Of a DNA stretch of 64,000 bases, positions 43,137 to 51,961 are shown piece by piece. This DNA comes from Microbacterium candidum. Its GTDB lineage: Bacteria; Actinomycetota; Actinomycetes; Actinomycetales; Microbacteriaceae. The translations under genes were made by a program, and so were the position numbers. The notes below the pieces were generated by a model that did not search any database, had not been told where the DNA came from, and saw nothing but the letters and a program-made list of their open reading frames with translations. The stretch is from contig NZ_JASXSZ010000001.1 of the NCBI RefSeq assembly GCF_030315975.1, positions 992,001 through 1,056,000 of the forward strand, in the 5' to 3' direction. Positions within the stretch are counted from its first letter, which is position 1. Every line of letters starts with the position of its first letter.

Positions 43137-43553
43137 CCAACTCAGGTCGATTTCGCGCCTCCATGGCATGCACAGCGGCAAAACATTGGCGTGCCGGCCG
43201 CGGTTAGGAACTGGGTGCTCTTCGGAGTGGGCCGCGGTGCCAGAGTGAGTTGGGTCCTCGCGCAGTACCTTCCTTCTACCATGTACCTACCCGTCACCCG
43301 TGCGGTCGCGTCCCGGTCGCGGGGTGGGGGGCATGCGCCTGCGGGTGGCAAGATCGTCGTCCTTCACGGCTGCGCTGCTCTTCGCGCCGCCGAGCGACAA
43401 GTAGCACGAGGACCTCGCGACTGCCATGAGTTGGCGCAGCCACTCACGCCGAGGGCGTCCCAGTGGTCCCGGGACGGCCACTGTGTCCGGCTTCGCTTCG
43501 GGAGTGGCCCGGACTTCAGCGCGTGCGGGTCCCGGGCTTTCAGGCCGATGCTG
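43137..43553. other. Gap holding the right copy of the direct repeat
   Basis: No gene is seen in these 417 bases. The stretch holds the right repeat copy (43287-43437) and a GC-rich tail with a perfect CCGGGAC-type dyad near 43473-43530 between converging genes, which may act as terminator of the 43554 gene. Confidence 0.4.
43287..43437. repeat. Direct repeat, right copy (about 150 bp)
   Basis: Same orientation as 42012-42164. Both copies encode, on the minus strand, the same short peptide block MAVARSSCYLSL-x-GAKSSA then AVKDDDL, so the repeat could be a fragment of a gene duplicated with the insertion. Confidence 0.85.
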
Positions 43554-45122
43554 CTAAAGCCTCCAGTGCTTGTCTCCCGAGACCCAGGACGCGCTGATTG
43601 GGTTTGGGATATCCGCAGGCGTTTCGCGGAGTTGCCAGAATGCTTTGGCGAAGTCTGTCCAGGCGTCACCGTCGACTGCGGCGAGTTCTCCAGTCATGGC
43701 CATGCGCGAGGTTACTTCGGTGAGGCCATCTAGCCACTCCTGCTGACCGTCCCAGCGGTCCCGGCTTGCGCGGAGTACGGCCAGTGCGGCGATGGCGTCG
43801 GGCATCAAATGGGCCATTGACTGTCCGGCCTGCGTGAGTTCGATCGCGCGGTTGATGGTCTTCACCATGAACTCTTCCGCTTCCTCGGAGTAGAAGTCCG
43901 GGGCGAGATGCTCGCTCTCGAACGTCGGCGCCTGCATTGCCGCCTCAATGTCGGGGTGAACATGGACGGTCGTCCTGCGCGGCTCCCCGTTCCAGCGGGC
44001 GTCCGAGACATCCCGTTCCCATGGATATGTCCGGTCTAGCAGTGGGGTTACCGGGAAGCTCCCCTCCCCGGAGAGAAGATCGACGTGAATGAGATGCGCA
44101 CCGGCACCGTAAGCCTGCCGATACTGGTCATCGACACCTGCGTGAGTACGGATCAATGCACGCGTCCCGTCCGGGCTGACGACGGGGGCCCACATATAGA
44201 CGTCGCTGAGCGATGTGTCGTCGACGTGAATGTCGGGGAGTTTCTGCACCCAAGCGTTCTGTTCGAGGTTGTACAGATAGGGTGCCCACTGTCCGTCGTC
44301 TGAGCGGCGCATCGTGACCAGCATGGAGTCGGCTGCGGGCCACCAGTCAGCATTCGCGATGGGGAGGTCTACGTGCCGTCCGGTTGCCACCTCGCACAGG
44401 ATGCTACGGTCGTCTCTGGGGACGAGGAGCCAGCGCCCGTCCGCACTGAAGGTGAGTCGTTCGTTTCCTGTAATCGGCTCGACTACCGTGAGCCGCCGAC
44501 GCGACCGTGACCCGTGGTCGTACACCGCGACGCAGCCTACGCTCCCGAGGGATTCGAAGACCGCGATGGTGCCGGTGGCGGGGTCGATGTCGACGGAAGA
44601 GAGGTTGCTGCGGAAGTCTGCTGGTGCAAGCATACCGGTGGCGAAACTCCCGACGTACAGGCCCCAGACCGGGTACGCCAACCCGTCACGATGGCCATTC
44701 ATGGCCCATGACATGCCGTTGCTACCGGTGATCGCACCCAGATCGTAGGCCGGCGAGGCTGCCCAGTTCTCGTGGGTGAGGCGACCGACAGCCGCTACCC
44801 GTCCAGACGTGCGATCGAACGCCACGGAGAGGAACGTGACCCAGCTGGGATTGAGTATCTCGTCGGAGTCGTCGCGCCACGAGTGTTCGAATCCTGCGCC
44901 GCCGCGCACCCGCTTCAGCCCCGTAGCCCACGCATCTGCAACCTGGAATTTGTCGACGCCTTCTGGGAGCCTGTCGCTGTCTGGGAGCGTGTTGCGGATC
45001 ATCTCGACGAACGTGAACTCCGCGTCGCCGAGTGGCGCCCAATCCACAGGGCGAACTGGCCTGCATCCGCTCGGGTTCGTCCCGACGGCCTGCCACATTG
45101 AATCCTGCTCATGCATGCTCAC
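43554..45122 (-). CDS. Beta-propeller-like protein of the HerA block (522 aa)
   Basis: GTG 45122 is preferred over the ATG at 45116 because GAGGGGG lies 8 bases upstream. Residues 100-370 contain repeats typical of WD40/TolB-type propellers: VTFLSVAFDRTSGRVAAVGR, LSSVDIDPATGTIAVFESLG, LTFSADGRWLLVPRDDRSIL and MWAPVVSPDGTRALIRTHAG. The C-terminal 130 residues are helical. No signal peptide is seen, so it acts in the cytosol. It is downstream of the HerA-like gene with a 151-base gap, possibly under the same control. Confidence 0.7.
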   Translation of the reverse strand: MSMHEQDSMWQAVGTNPSGCRPVRPVDWAPLGDAEFTFVEMIRNTLPDSDRLPEGVDKFQVADAWATGLKRVRGGAGFEHSWRDDSDEILNPSWVTFLSVAFDRTSGRVAAVGRLTHENWAASPAYDLGAITGSNGMSWAMNGHRDGLAYPVWGLYVGSFATGMLAPADFRSNLSSVDIDPATGTIAVFESLGSVGCVAVYDHGSRSRRRLTVVEPITGNERLTFSADGRWLLVPRDDRSILCEVATGRHVDLPIANADWWPAADSMLVTMRRSDDGQWAPYLYNLEQNAWVQKLPDIHVDDTSLSDVYMWAPVVSPDGTRALIRTHAGVDDQYRQAYGAGAHLIHVDLLSGEGSFPVTPLLDRTYPWERDVSDARWNGEPRRTTVHVHPDIEAAMQAPTFESEHLAPDFYSEEAEEFMVKTINRAIELTQAGQSMAHLMPDAIAALAVLRASRDRWDGQQEWLDGLTEVTSRMAMTGELAAVDGDAWTDFAKAFWQLRETPADIPNPISASWVSGDKHWRL

Positions 45123-45273
45123 TGGCTGGTCCCCCTCACAGGTCGTGCTTGCTGTCCCCAGTGGTTGCCACGGAAGTGTTGCCAAAACGACTTCCCAGCT
45201 GTGGTCAGGTTAGTGCTGATCCGCCGCAACGTGCTCGACGCGACGACCGCCGTGTCGTGCTCTTCGACGTAGC

Positions 45274-47886
45274 TCACGATTGAGCTCGCACTGATTGAGT
45301 TGCGTGCGCTCGGGCGCCAAGGTTGTACAAGTCGTCGACGAGTCCCATAGCCACATTTCGGGGCGCGTCTGTGAGGGCGGCGATATTCCCGCCGTCGGAC
45401 TTGGCTGCCGAGTCGACGATTGCCTTCGCTCCGGCAAGGCCGAGACCCGTCACCCTTCGTATGACCTTGATGACCGCGATGGTGCGGGAGCCCGGGGAGT
45501 CCAGGATGACGTCGAAGTGCTCGTCGTCGTCGGCGCGCGGATCATCGGTATCGGGTGCCGTGCCGTAACGTGCCTCAAACCAGGCGTCCAGTCTGCGCGA
45601 CACGTCCGCTCGAGGTTCGGCGGGATGAGTCGTCCATGTGTTCGGGCGCGGTGCGCTCGGCCTTTGCAGTTTGCTGATCACTTCGTCATCGGTGGGTACC
45701 GTCATGTCGGCGTGCGGCAGCCACAGCTTCTGCAGCGTGTGCTGGGCGACCGCCTCGGCAGCATCCGCCAGGCGTTCGGGTGTCCAGCCGTCGGCTTCCA
45801 GCCGCTTGTAGTAGTCCACGTGGAGTGTGAACGGATCAGTCGGTATGCCGCGTGAGGACAGCGATGCGGCCGCAGTCAGGTCGGGTAGTCGGGTTAGGTC
45901 GTTCGCGGGCCATCCGCCGAGTCGCGCGCTTGCTGTGCTTGCGCCGTTCAGTCCGGTGCGGAGCGAGATGTAGGAGCCGACGTTCGCTTCGATGGCGCGG
46001 GCGAGGCGTGGTGTGAGGTTGTCGATCGATTGGGTTGCGATCACGAGTGACAGGCCATACTTGCGTCCTTCGGCGAGGAGCCGGTCGGGGGCTTCGTCTT
46101 GGAAGATGTGTGCCTCGTCGAACAGGACGAGTACCGGGACGTCACGGTCCTTCCGACACCCCATCGCTTCCCGGAGTTTGCGGAGGTAGATGCCGCCGAG
46201 GATCCCGGCCACTGGGTCGCCGAGCTGGGGTGAAGCGAGATCGACGACCAGGTTGGTGTGACCGTCGAGGACGGCGAGCATGTCGATGGCGTCGACACCT
46301 GTGCCGGTAATCTTGCGCAGGGCCTGCGTTCGCTGCCACATCTGGAATCGTGACTGGTACCAGGAGATGAGTTCGGACCACTCTTTCTCGTGAAGGTTGA
46401 CGAGCTCCGACCGTAGGCGGAGCGCGATGTCGGGTGCGACGCGCTGGATGCGGTCGGCGAGGTCGCGGATGTGCTGCTGTTTCAGCAGCAGGGTCTGCAC
46501 GACTTGGACCGTCAGTCGGTCGCCGTACACGTGCGAGGCTGCTTCCGCGACAAGCCAGAAGGTGCGTTTCGCGCGATCGCCGAACATGCCCTCCCGCCGG
46601 GGGTCGAGTACCTGCTGCATGTGGTCCAGGAGCGCGTCGACGTTCTGCGATCGGGTGTCGGCGTTGGCGCCCGCGATCACGTTGAGCCCAATCGGATGCT
46701 CGGTATCCCCGTGTCGCACATACAGGGTGGGGCGGTCGATACGGTCAGCCGAGTGCGCGGCGATCGCGTGTGCGAGATCGCCGTGCGGGTCAAGGCACAG
46801 CAGTGGGTACGGGGTGTCGAGCCAGGAGATCGCCATGTTCTTCAGGAACGCGCTCTTCCCCGACCCGCTCTTGCCCTCCACGAAGTAGTGCCGCCGCGCG
46901 TCCTGCGCATCCGGTTGCACTTCGACCACATCGCCGCCGATGTCTACTGCGACGCCCAGCCGGATCGGTACCGCCGGCTCGGGCATCAGAGGGTCGAGCG
47001 GACGAGCGTCTGGCGAGGGTACGCGGCTGGGGATGCCGAGACCCTTGCCTGATCCTGCGGCGGGGACGCGCGTAAGGGCGACCGCATGGCCTTCCGCGAC
47101 CGCGTGGCCCTGCACGGCCCGCGTCGGGTCGATCCATAGCGTGCGGGCCTCGCGCGGGTCGATCGGGACGGCTTCGACCTCGGTGGAGCGTTTCGCGAGT
47201 CCGGACAGCACCGCCGGCGAGACCGGTCCGGTGCTCGCCACGATCGTGCGCGCACACACGATCGCGCCCGCGTACGCGGCCCGCACGCCGCGGCTGATGA
47301 CGGCGTCGAGTTCGTCGAGGACCAGGCGCTGGTCAAGCACGCTCGGGGCGACCAGAGTGGTCACGACCCAGATGTCGTGAGTCGCGCGCGACAGCGCGCC
47401 GAGCAATTCCGCCCCGCTATCCGGCGCCGGCACCGGCTGCGCGAAGGTCACCTGATCCACGGACTTGGCTTCGATGACCCAGTCGGGGGGGAACGCGTTG
47501 TCCTCTGTCGTCGTGGTGAACATCGGCGCCATTTGGATGCGCTCCAACTCGAACGCGGACACGACGCCCGACGGCCAGTCCGATACGGGGACGGTCCTGC
47601 CGGCGTTGAGCACGAGCGACAGCGCGCACGCGTAGCGGAGATCCGGTGCGGTCAGTGCACTTGCGCCTGTCCCGAACGACTCCAGCCACGCGGTCACACG
47701 CCCGGAACCACCAGCGGAATGTAGCACGATCCGCACACCCGAGCCTTCGGGCAGGTACCGTACGAGGTGGACGAGGTCGCGAGAGTCCGTGCACGAACGC
47801 TTGCCCGGGTCATCCCCACGCAGCAGCGCGTCGACGTCGTACCGTGTCACCATCAGAGGGGGCTTGGAGGCGAAGAACTCGTTCAT
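45274..47886 (-). CDS. HerA/VirB4-like P-loop ATPase with a C-terminal ribosomal L7/L12-type domain
   Basis: ATG 47886. Residues 1-300 form an unrecognised N-terminal region. Walker A is VEGKSGSGKSAF (about residue 335), followed by LLCLDPHGDLAHAI, typical for HerA/FtsK-type motors. Walker B is VLVLFDEAHIFQDEA (about 589) and VIATQSIDNL the sensor. Residues about 788-865 read FDVILDSPGSRTIAVIKVIR, RVTGLGLAGAKAIVDSAAKS and VDDLYNLGARAHA, matching in order the F-D-V-x-L...I-x-V-I-K...G-L-x-x-A-K-x-x-V-D of the L7/L12 C-terminal domain, which in ribosomes binds translation factors. Overlaps the 47883 gene. The fusion is not one I know. Confidence 0.88.
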   Translation of the reverse strand: MNEFFASKPPLMVTRYDVDALLRGDDPGKRSCTDSRDLVHLVRYLPEGSGVRIVLHSAGGSGRVTAWLESFGTGASALTAPDLRYACALSLVLNAGRTVPVSDWPSGVVSAFELERIQMAPMFTTTTEDNAFPPDWVIEAKSVDQVTFAQPVPAPDSGAELLGALSRATHDIWVVTTLVAPSVLDQRLVLDELDAVISRGVRAAYAGAIVCARTIVASTGPVSPAVLSGLAKRSTEVEAVPIDPREARTLWIDPTRAVQGHAVAEGHAVALTRVPAAGSGKGLGIPSRVPSPDARPLDPLMPEPAVPIRLGVAVDIGGDVVEVQPDAQDARRHYFVEGKSGSGKSAFLKNMAISWLDTPYPLLCLDPHGDLAHAIAAHSADRIDRPTLYVRHGDTEHPIGLNVIAGANADTRSQNVDALLDHMQQVLDPRREGMFGDRAKRTFWLVAEAASHVYGDRLTVQVVQTLLLKQQHIRDLADRIQRVAPDIALRLRSELVNLHEKEWSELISWYQSRFQMWQRTQALRKITGTGVDAIDMLAVLDGHTNLVVDLASPQLGDPVAGILGGIYLRKLREAMGCRKDRDVPVLVLFDEAHIFQDEAPDRLLAEGRKYGLSLVIATQSIDNLTPRLARAIEANVGSYISLRTGLNGASTASARLGGWPANDLTRLPDLTAAASLSSRGIPTDPFTLHVDYYKRLEADGWTPERLADAAEAVAQHTLQKLWLPHADMTVPTDDEVISKLQRPSAPRPNTWTTHPAEPRADVSRRLDAWFEARYGTAPDTDDPRADDDEHFDVILDSPGSRTIAVIKVIRRVTGLGLAGAKAIVDSAAKSDGGNIAALTDAPRNVAMGLVDDLYNLGARAHATQSVRAQS

Positions 47887-48272
47887 CGGGCATCCTGGTT
47901 CATACCGTGAAGCCGAAAGCGACCCGAGCCAAACCAGTCGGCAGCCTCTACAACCAGCGCGGTCATGACATGGTCGACGACTTGCGGGTAGTGGGGTGCA
48001 TTTTCTTCGAGCCATGCCTGGGCGGCGTCGTCCTGGTCGTCATCGATGAGCTGTTCGAACTCGTCAAGCTGCGCCGACGTCATGCCTGTACTGAGACGCT
48101 CACCGACGCGCAGTTGGAGGATCTGCGCCAGGACTTCGTGCCATGCGGCGGCCACGGTCTCCATCGACAGGATGGGCGCCGCGGGACTGGGTGACGACTC
48201 AAGCCGCTCGACGATTAGTGCGTACGTCTCCTCGACCGGATCTCGTCGGTTGAGACTGCGTTCGTTGCTCAC
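47883..48272 (-). CDS. DUF5663-like small acidic protein (129 aa), partner of the HerA-like ATPase
   Basis: GTG 48272, with GAAGG 9 bases upstream. The core TSAQLDEFEQLIDDDQDDAA then QAWLEENAPHYPQVV matches the short repeat-like helical hairpin in DUF5663 proteins (E-x-L-x-x-F-E-x-L-I ... W-L-x-E-x-x-P-D-Y). The rest is acidic and helical. Its stop overlaps the HerA-like start by four bases, so the two proteins are made together in equal amounts. Confidence 0.7.
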   Translation of the reverse strand: MSNERSLNRRDPVEETYALIVERLESSPSPAAPILSMETVAAAWHEVLAQILQLRVGERLSTGMTSAQLDEFEQLIDDDQDDAAQAWLEENAPHYPQVVDHVMTALVVEAADWFGSGRFRLHGMNQDAR

Positions 48273-48395
48273 AGGAGTAGGCCTTCGTATCTGCTGACAT
48301 ATGTGGGTGGGGTTCAAGTTGAGGGTGTCCTGTCGGCCTCCGCCGAAGCGATGGGCGGAAGCCGACAGGACGGGATGGAAGTGTCCGTGGTGCGG

Positions 48396-48515
48396 TCAGC
48401 TCCACTTGATGCCGCACACGGGGCATCGGATGTACCGCTCTGGGTATGCGCACTCCGTGCCACAGGCGCGGCAGACGTACATGGCGCGCGCAGTGTGTTG
48501 GGCGTTGATGGCCAT
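48396..48515 (-). CDS. Zinc-ribbon mini-protein (39 aa)
   Basis: GGGAGGTGATT, an almost complete anti-16S match, lies just before ATG 48515. The peptide has C-R-A-C and C-P-V-C knuckles 16 residues apart (YVCRACGTECAYPERYIRCP then VCGIKWS), a complete rubredoxin/zinc-ribbon. It lies between the 48520 gene and the DUF5663-like gene on the same strand. Strong translation suggests a real product, perhaps an adaptor of the HerA block. Confidence 0.7.
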   Translation of the reverse strand: MAINAQHTARAMYVCRACGTECAYPERYIRCPVCGIKWS

Positions 48516-48519
48516 GGAA

Positions 48520-48822
48520 TCACCTCCCTCCGGACGACAAGGATGGGTCCTGCACAACGGCGGACTCCATGATCTCGGCATACTCGTCGTCGCCGAGCAG
48601 GCCGCAGTCAAAGTAGGCGACGTCGACGGCGTCGAGGCTGTCGGGCGTCAGGAACTCCTGCGGGACAGTCCCGTACACGCGACGACGAGGGACATAGACT
48701 CGGTTCCGGAGGCGAACGGCGAGTTCTTCAGGGGCGAGGGCACCGGCACAAGCTTCACGCACGAGGTCGAGAGCAGTCGGTCGGCGAGATTGGTGCGCGG
48801 GGCTCCTATCACCGGGCTTCAT
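48520..48822 (-). CDS. Hypothetical protein (100 aa)
   Basis: ATG 48822 overlaps the stop of the 48819 gene (ATGA), which fixes the start. The product reads TALDLVREACAGALAPEELA, VRLRNRVYVPRRRVYGTVPQ and an acidic end (DAVDVAYFDCGLLGDDEYAE). No motif. Ends 4 bases before the zinc-ribbon gene's start codon, so they are one transcript. Confidence 0.6.
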   Translation of the reverse strand: MKPGDRSPAHQSRRPTALDLVREACAGALAPEELAVRLRNRVYVPRRRVYGTVPQEFLTPDSLDAVDVAYFDCGLLGDDEYAEIMESAVVQDPSLSSGGR

Positions 48823-49232
48823 GCCGCGCACGCCGCGGCGACCTGGGCAATGGCCGTGATACGCCGGTGACGTCGGCGGCCGGTCGGGAGCTTCACAAGG
48901 TCGCGGCCAAGGGAGATGCCGTCGTGCGCAACCAGCGGCCTGCGGACGCCGAGAACCTCGCCGGCGAGGTGAAATCCGCCGCAGGCATCGCAACGGAAAG
49001 CACGAGTCTCACGCCGACTCGTCTCGCCGAGGAACGCTTCCTGAGATGCGCGCATGCGGCGGGCTCCTTCGAGTGCCTGAGCGGCTTGGTGCGAGTCGCG
49101 GTAGCGGATCAGGCCCGTGGCGCTACAACGGTGGTGCTGGTGACGGCCGACGGTGTCGGCGCCGTTGCGACGGCGGTGCCGGCGGTTCTGGACGGGCGGG
49201 AGGGCAACCATTGTGTGCGGCTTCTCGTTCAT
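48819..49232 (-). CDS. Small protein with a zinc knuckle (137 aa), first gene of the HerA block
   Basis: ATG 49232. An Arg/His-rich start is followed by LIRYRDSHQAAQALEGARRM and RAFRCDACGGFHLAG. The order of Y-R-x-x-x-x-A-x-x-A-L and C-x2-C-x2-F-H-L matches small phage and plasmid proteins that read from a helix into a single zinc knuckle. The role is not known. It starts the minus-strand operon 49232 to 45274 and is divergent to the large gene at 49409 (176-base shared upstream region). Confidence 0.65.
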   Translation of the reverse strand: MNEKPHTMVALPPVQNRRHRRRNGADTVGRHQHHRCSATGLIRYRDSHQAAQALEGARRMRASQEAFLGETSRRETRAFRCDACGGFHLAGEVLGVRRPLVAHDGISLGRDLVKLPTGRRRHRRITAIAQVAAACAA

Positions 49233-49408
49233 CTCGATCTCCTTATCTGGGTGGCGTGAGCGAGCTTGAACGACATTGACTGCAAGACGTGAGCGAGCGG
49301 TTCCCGTCCCGACACAAGCGGTTCGGAATTGTCAGAACTGGGCGAATCCACCGCTCCCGGACCCGAATTCTTCGCGGTAATCCGCGTCCGATCGCCATAC
49401 TGGGTCTC

Positions 49409-51835
49409 ATGCCAGCACGCAAGCGCTACACGCGGCAGGAGAAGATCGATCTTCTGTCGGCCTACGCTGATGCCATTGCGAACAACCCGGACTTTGTCGA
49501 AGTCTGGGTTGAGGCAGTGGAACTCGACCCAGAGCGGCTCGCCACCTGGCGTCAGCAGTTGAACGCTGACGAGCTCGTCGGGGACGAGACCGAGTTGCCG
49601 GAGGAATTCGCGCAGGATGGCAGCATCGCGGCCCTCGCCAACCTGTATCGCGCTCACATCACTCAAGTGAAACCAGGCGCTCACACCGTGCAGCAGGGCA
49701 GTGCAGCCGGGCTGGTCGTGTACGACACCTACGGCGCCTGGAGGCTCGACTTCCTCGCCCGGGCGCGTTCAGCTTTGAGAACTGTGATCAGTGCTGCGGA
49801 GACCGAACCGGAGGAATTCCTCAAACCACACGGCATCGAACCCGCAACGGCGATCGCCGCAGTCCGTGCCGCGTGGGGCGTCGACCGGTTCCCCCGCGTC
49901 GAACGCCCCGAAGATCCAAAGGCGCGCGAAGCCGCAGACAGACGTATCGCCCGGTGGACCGACCAGGTCGCTGCGAATTCGAAGGCACTCGACGCGCTGA
50001 AGGACTGGTATCGCCGGCAGGAGCCGTCGCTGATTCCATTGCCACGACACCCGTCTCCCGCCCCACCCACGTGGCAGGAAGCGGATCCAAAGGATTGGCC
50101 CCGGGATGGTGAGGGGCGCTGGCTCAAGGACATGGCTGAGTGGCTACTGGGCGAACTTATGCAGCTCGCCCGACTTGGGGATGAGCGGCAACGGATCATC
50201 GTCATGCGCCGCACGGCAGAGGCTATCAGCGACTACATCCGTGATGACCGTCACCTCGCCGGAGCGAAGATCTATTACCAGCATCACGTGGTGCGCCTCT
50301 GGCAGTGGTATTCGATGGAGGATCTCCGCACCCCGGAAGAGCGTGCGGGGACGCGGAAGGCCGGCGCGACGGACAAGCCGATCATCGCCGCTGTCGCCGC
50401 GATGTGTCTCCACACCGTGTTGCGGGACTGGGATCCGAAGGCCGCCGGAGCGACGATCAGGCGCGCGCTCGACATGTTCGAGCCGTTCAGCCCGAGCCGT
50501 CCCGAGGAAAACCACCGGATGCGCGCGGTTGCGCACAGGAAGCAACAGGCGGAGCTGCCGAAGCTGAAGATAGTCAGCAAACCGAATTTTCCCGCGTTCA
50601 TCCGGAACGTGTCGCCCGCCGTCGCGAAACTCTTCTTCGAGAGCGATCTCCTCCGAATGGCGCCAGGTCCGGTGAAGGCAAGGGACTACATCAGCGCGCG
50701 CCGCGCGATCCGGGAGGCAGACCGGACACGAGGCAACGGCCGCGCCGTTATCCAGCTTGCGGACTACGCCGCGAACCTCGCGGTCGCGTCACCGGCGGTC
50801 CGGAAGAAGTTGTGGGACGGTCAGCTTCGCGATCTGAAGGCAGCGCTGCTGAAGAGTACCCAGGGTGAGGCGATGGAAGCGGCGTTGCGACGTAATGACG
50901 CACTCGCACTACAGAAGCGCAGCTATGACGGCGCGATCACCGAAGGTCTGCAGGGTCTCAACACCCTCAAACGTCAGCGCCAAGGCGGAGCGAAGGTTCT
51001 TCGCGATCAGCTCATCATGGAAGAGCAGCTGTGCATGAACCTCGCTGGCTCGGCTGTGCAGTGGCTGGAGCAGATGCTGGGCGGCGATCCCGAGTGGCAG
51101 GAAGGGATAGAGCAGCGCCAATGGACCCAATTAACGAACGCGGCACTGCATCACTCCACTCGTGCCGTCGAGATCATTGAACAACTCCACGCTGACGGGG
51201 AACTCGCCACGCAACGCTACTCGGATGGATTCCTCGCCGACGAGAACTTCCTCTTTCGCGCCTGGGACATCCTCTACCGGTGCACCTGCGCTGCGGCCAC
51301 CGCCGCCGCGGCCTTCAAACTCGATAATCAACTCAGGTCCCGCGACTACAAAAGCGAACTGAACGAGGTACACCTCGCCGTCACAACCATCGACAAGCCA
51401 ATTTCGGTATCTGAGCTACCGCGGCTGATGCACTCGATGCTCTGGCACAGCTTCCTGTCCGGTGGAGTGCTCCCCGCCCTGAAATACGACACGCTCAACG
51501 GCGCACTTGTCGACAAGGACGCCCTCACGAGAGTCCTCACGCCGGAAGAGATCGCCGACCCGGAATGCCAGACAGTCATGACGTACACGCGCATCGCCCT
51601 ACTCACCGACTGGCTCATCCAACGCGGATGGACAGCCGGCGCGATGGGTCTCGTACAGCCTAGATCACGTGTCTGGGACGTGCTCGACGAACGCAGCGGC
51701 AAACTCTACAGCGTCTGGCGGGAAGACTTCGGTACCCTGCTCACCAGTACACGCGACGATGCAGCAGCGACCCCCCCACGTGTGCGATACAGCTTCCACG
51801 AAACCATCAATTACCCGGGAACCGGCGGGCGATGA
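49409..51835 (+). CDS. Large unrecognised protein (808 aa)
   Basis: ATG 49409 is chosen as the first Met before a coherent helix (PARKRYTRQEKIDLLSAYAD); the frame is open to 49289. The protein is soluble and mostly helical, with EERQRIIVMRR-type charged helices, a linker rich in Pro near residues 210-235 and a conserved-looking WLIQRGWTAGAMGLVQPRSR near the end. No nucleotide-binding, nuclease or membrane motif is visible. It is divergent from the HerA block and next to the second cold-shock fusion, so it belongs to the cargo. Large size with no motif makes it a candidate effector. Confidence 0.7.
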   Translation: MPARKRYTRQEKIDLLSAYADAIANNPDFVEVWVEAVELDPERLATWRQQLNADELVGDETELPEEFAQDGSIAALANLYRAHITQVKPGAHTVQQGSAAGLVVYDTYGAWRLDFLARARSALRTVISAAETEPEEFLKPHGIEPATAIAAVRAAWGVDRFPRVERPEDPKAREAADRRIARWTDQVAANSKALDALKDWYRRQEPSLIPLPRHPSPAPPTWQEADPKDWPRDGEGRWLKDMAEWLLGELMQLARLGDERQRIIVMRRTAEAISDYIRDDRHLAGAKIYYQHHVVRLWQWYSMEDLRTPEERAGTRKAGATDKPIIAAVAAMCLHTVLRDWDPKAAGATIRRALDMFEPFSPSRPEENHRMRAVAHRKQQAELPKLKIVSKPNFPAFIRNVSPAVAKLFFESDLLRMAPGPVKARDYISARRAIREADRTRGNGRAVIQLADYAANLAVASPAVRKKLWDGQLRDLKAALLKSTQGEAMEAALRRNDALALQKRSYDGAITEGLQGLNTLKRQRQGGAKVLRDQLIMEEQLCMNLAGSAVQWLEQMLGGDPEWQEGIEQRQWTQLTNAALHHSTRAVEIIEQLHADGELATQRYSDGFLADENFLFRAWDILYRCTCAAATAAAAFKLDNQLRSRDYKSELNEVHLAVTTIDKPISVSELPRLMHSMLWHSFLSGGVLPALKYDTLNGALVDKDALTRVLTPEEIADPECQTVMTYTRIALLTDWLIQRGWTAGAMGLVQPRSRVWDVLDERSGKLYSVWREDFGTLLTSTRDDAAATPPRVRYSFHETINYPGTGGR

Positions 51836-51961
51836 TATGCGCGAGTATCCAGAGCGATTGGTACGGTTGCTTGCCCAAAGCTGCGGGAGGAGCGATCGTG
51901 TCCAGGCTCAGTGGGGGGCCAAGGGCCAATCGATGGCCGTAGAGCGTAAGAGAGAGCATTG

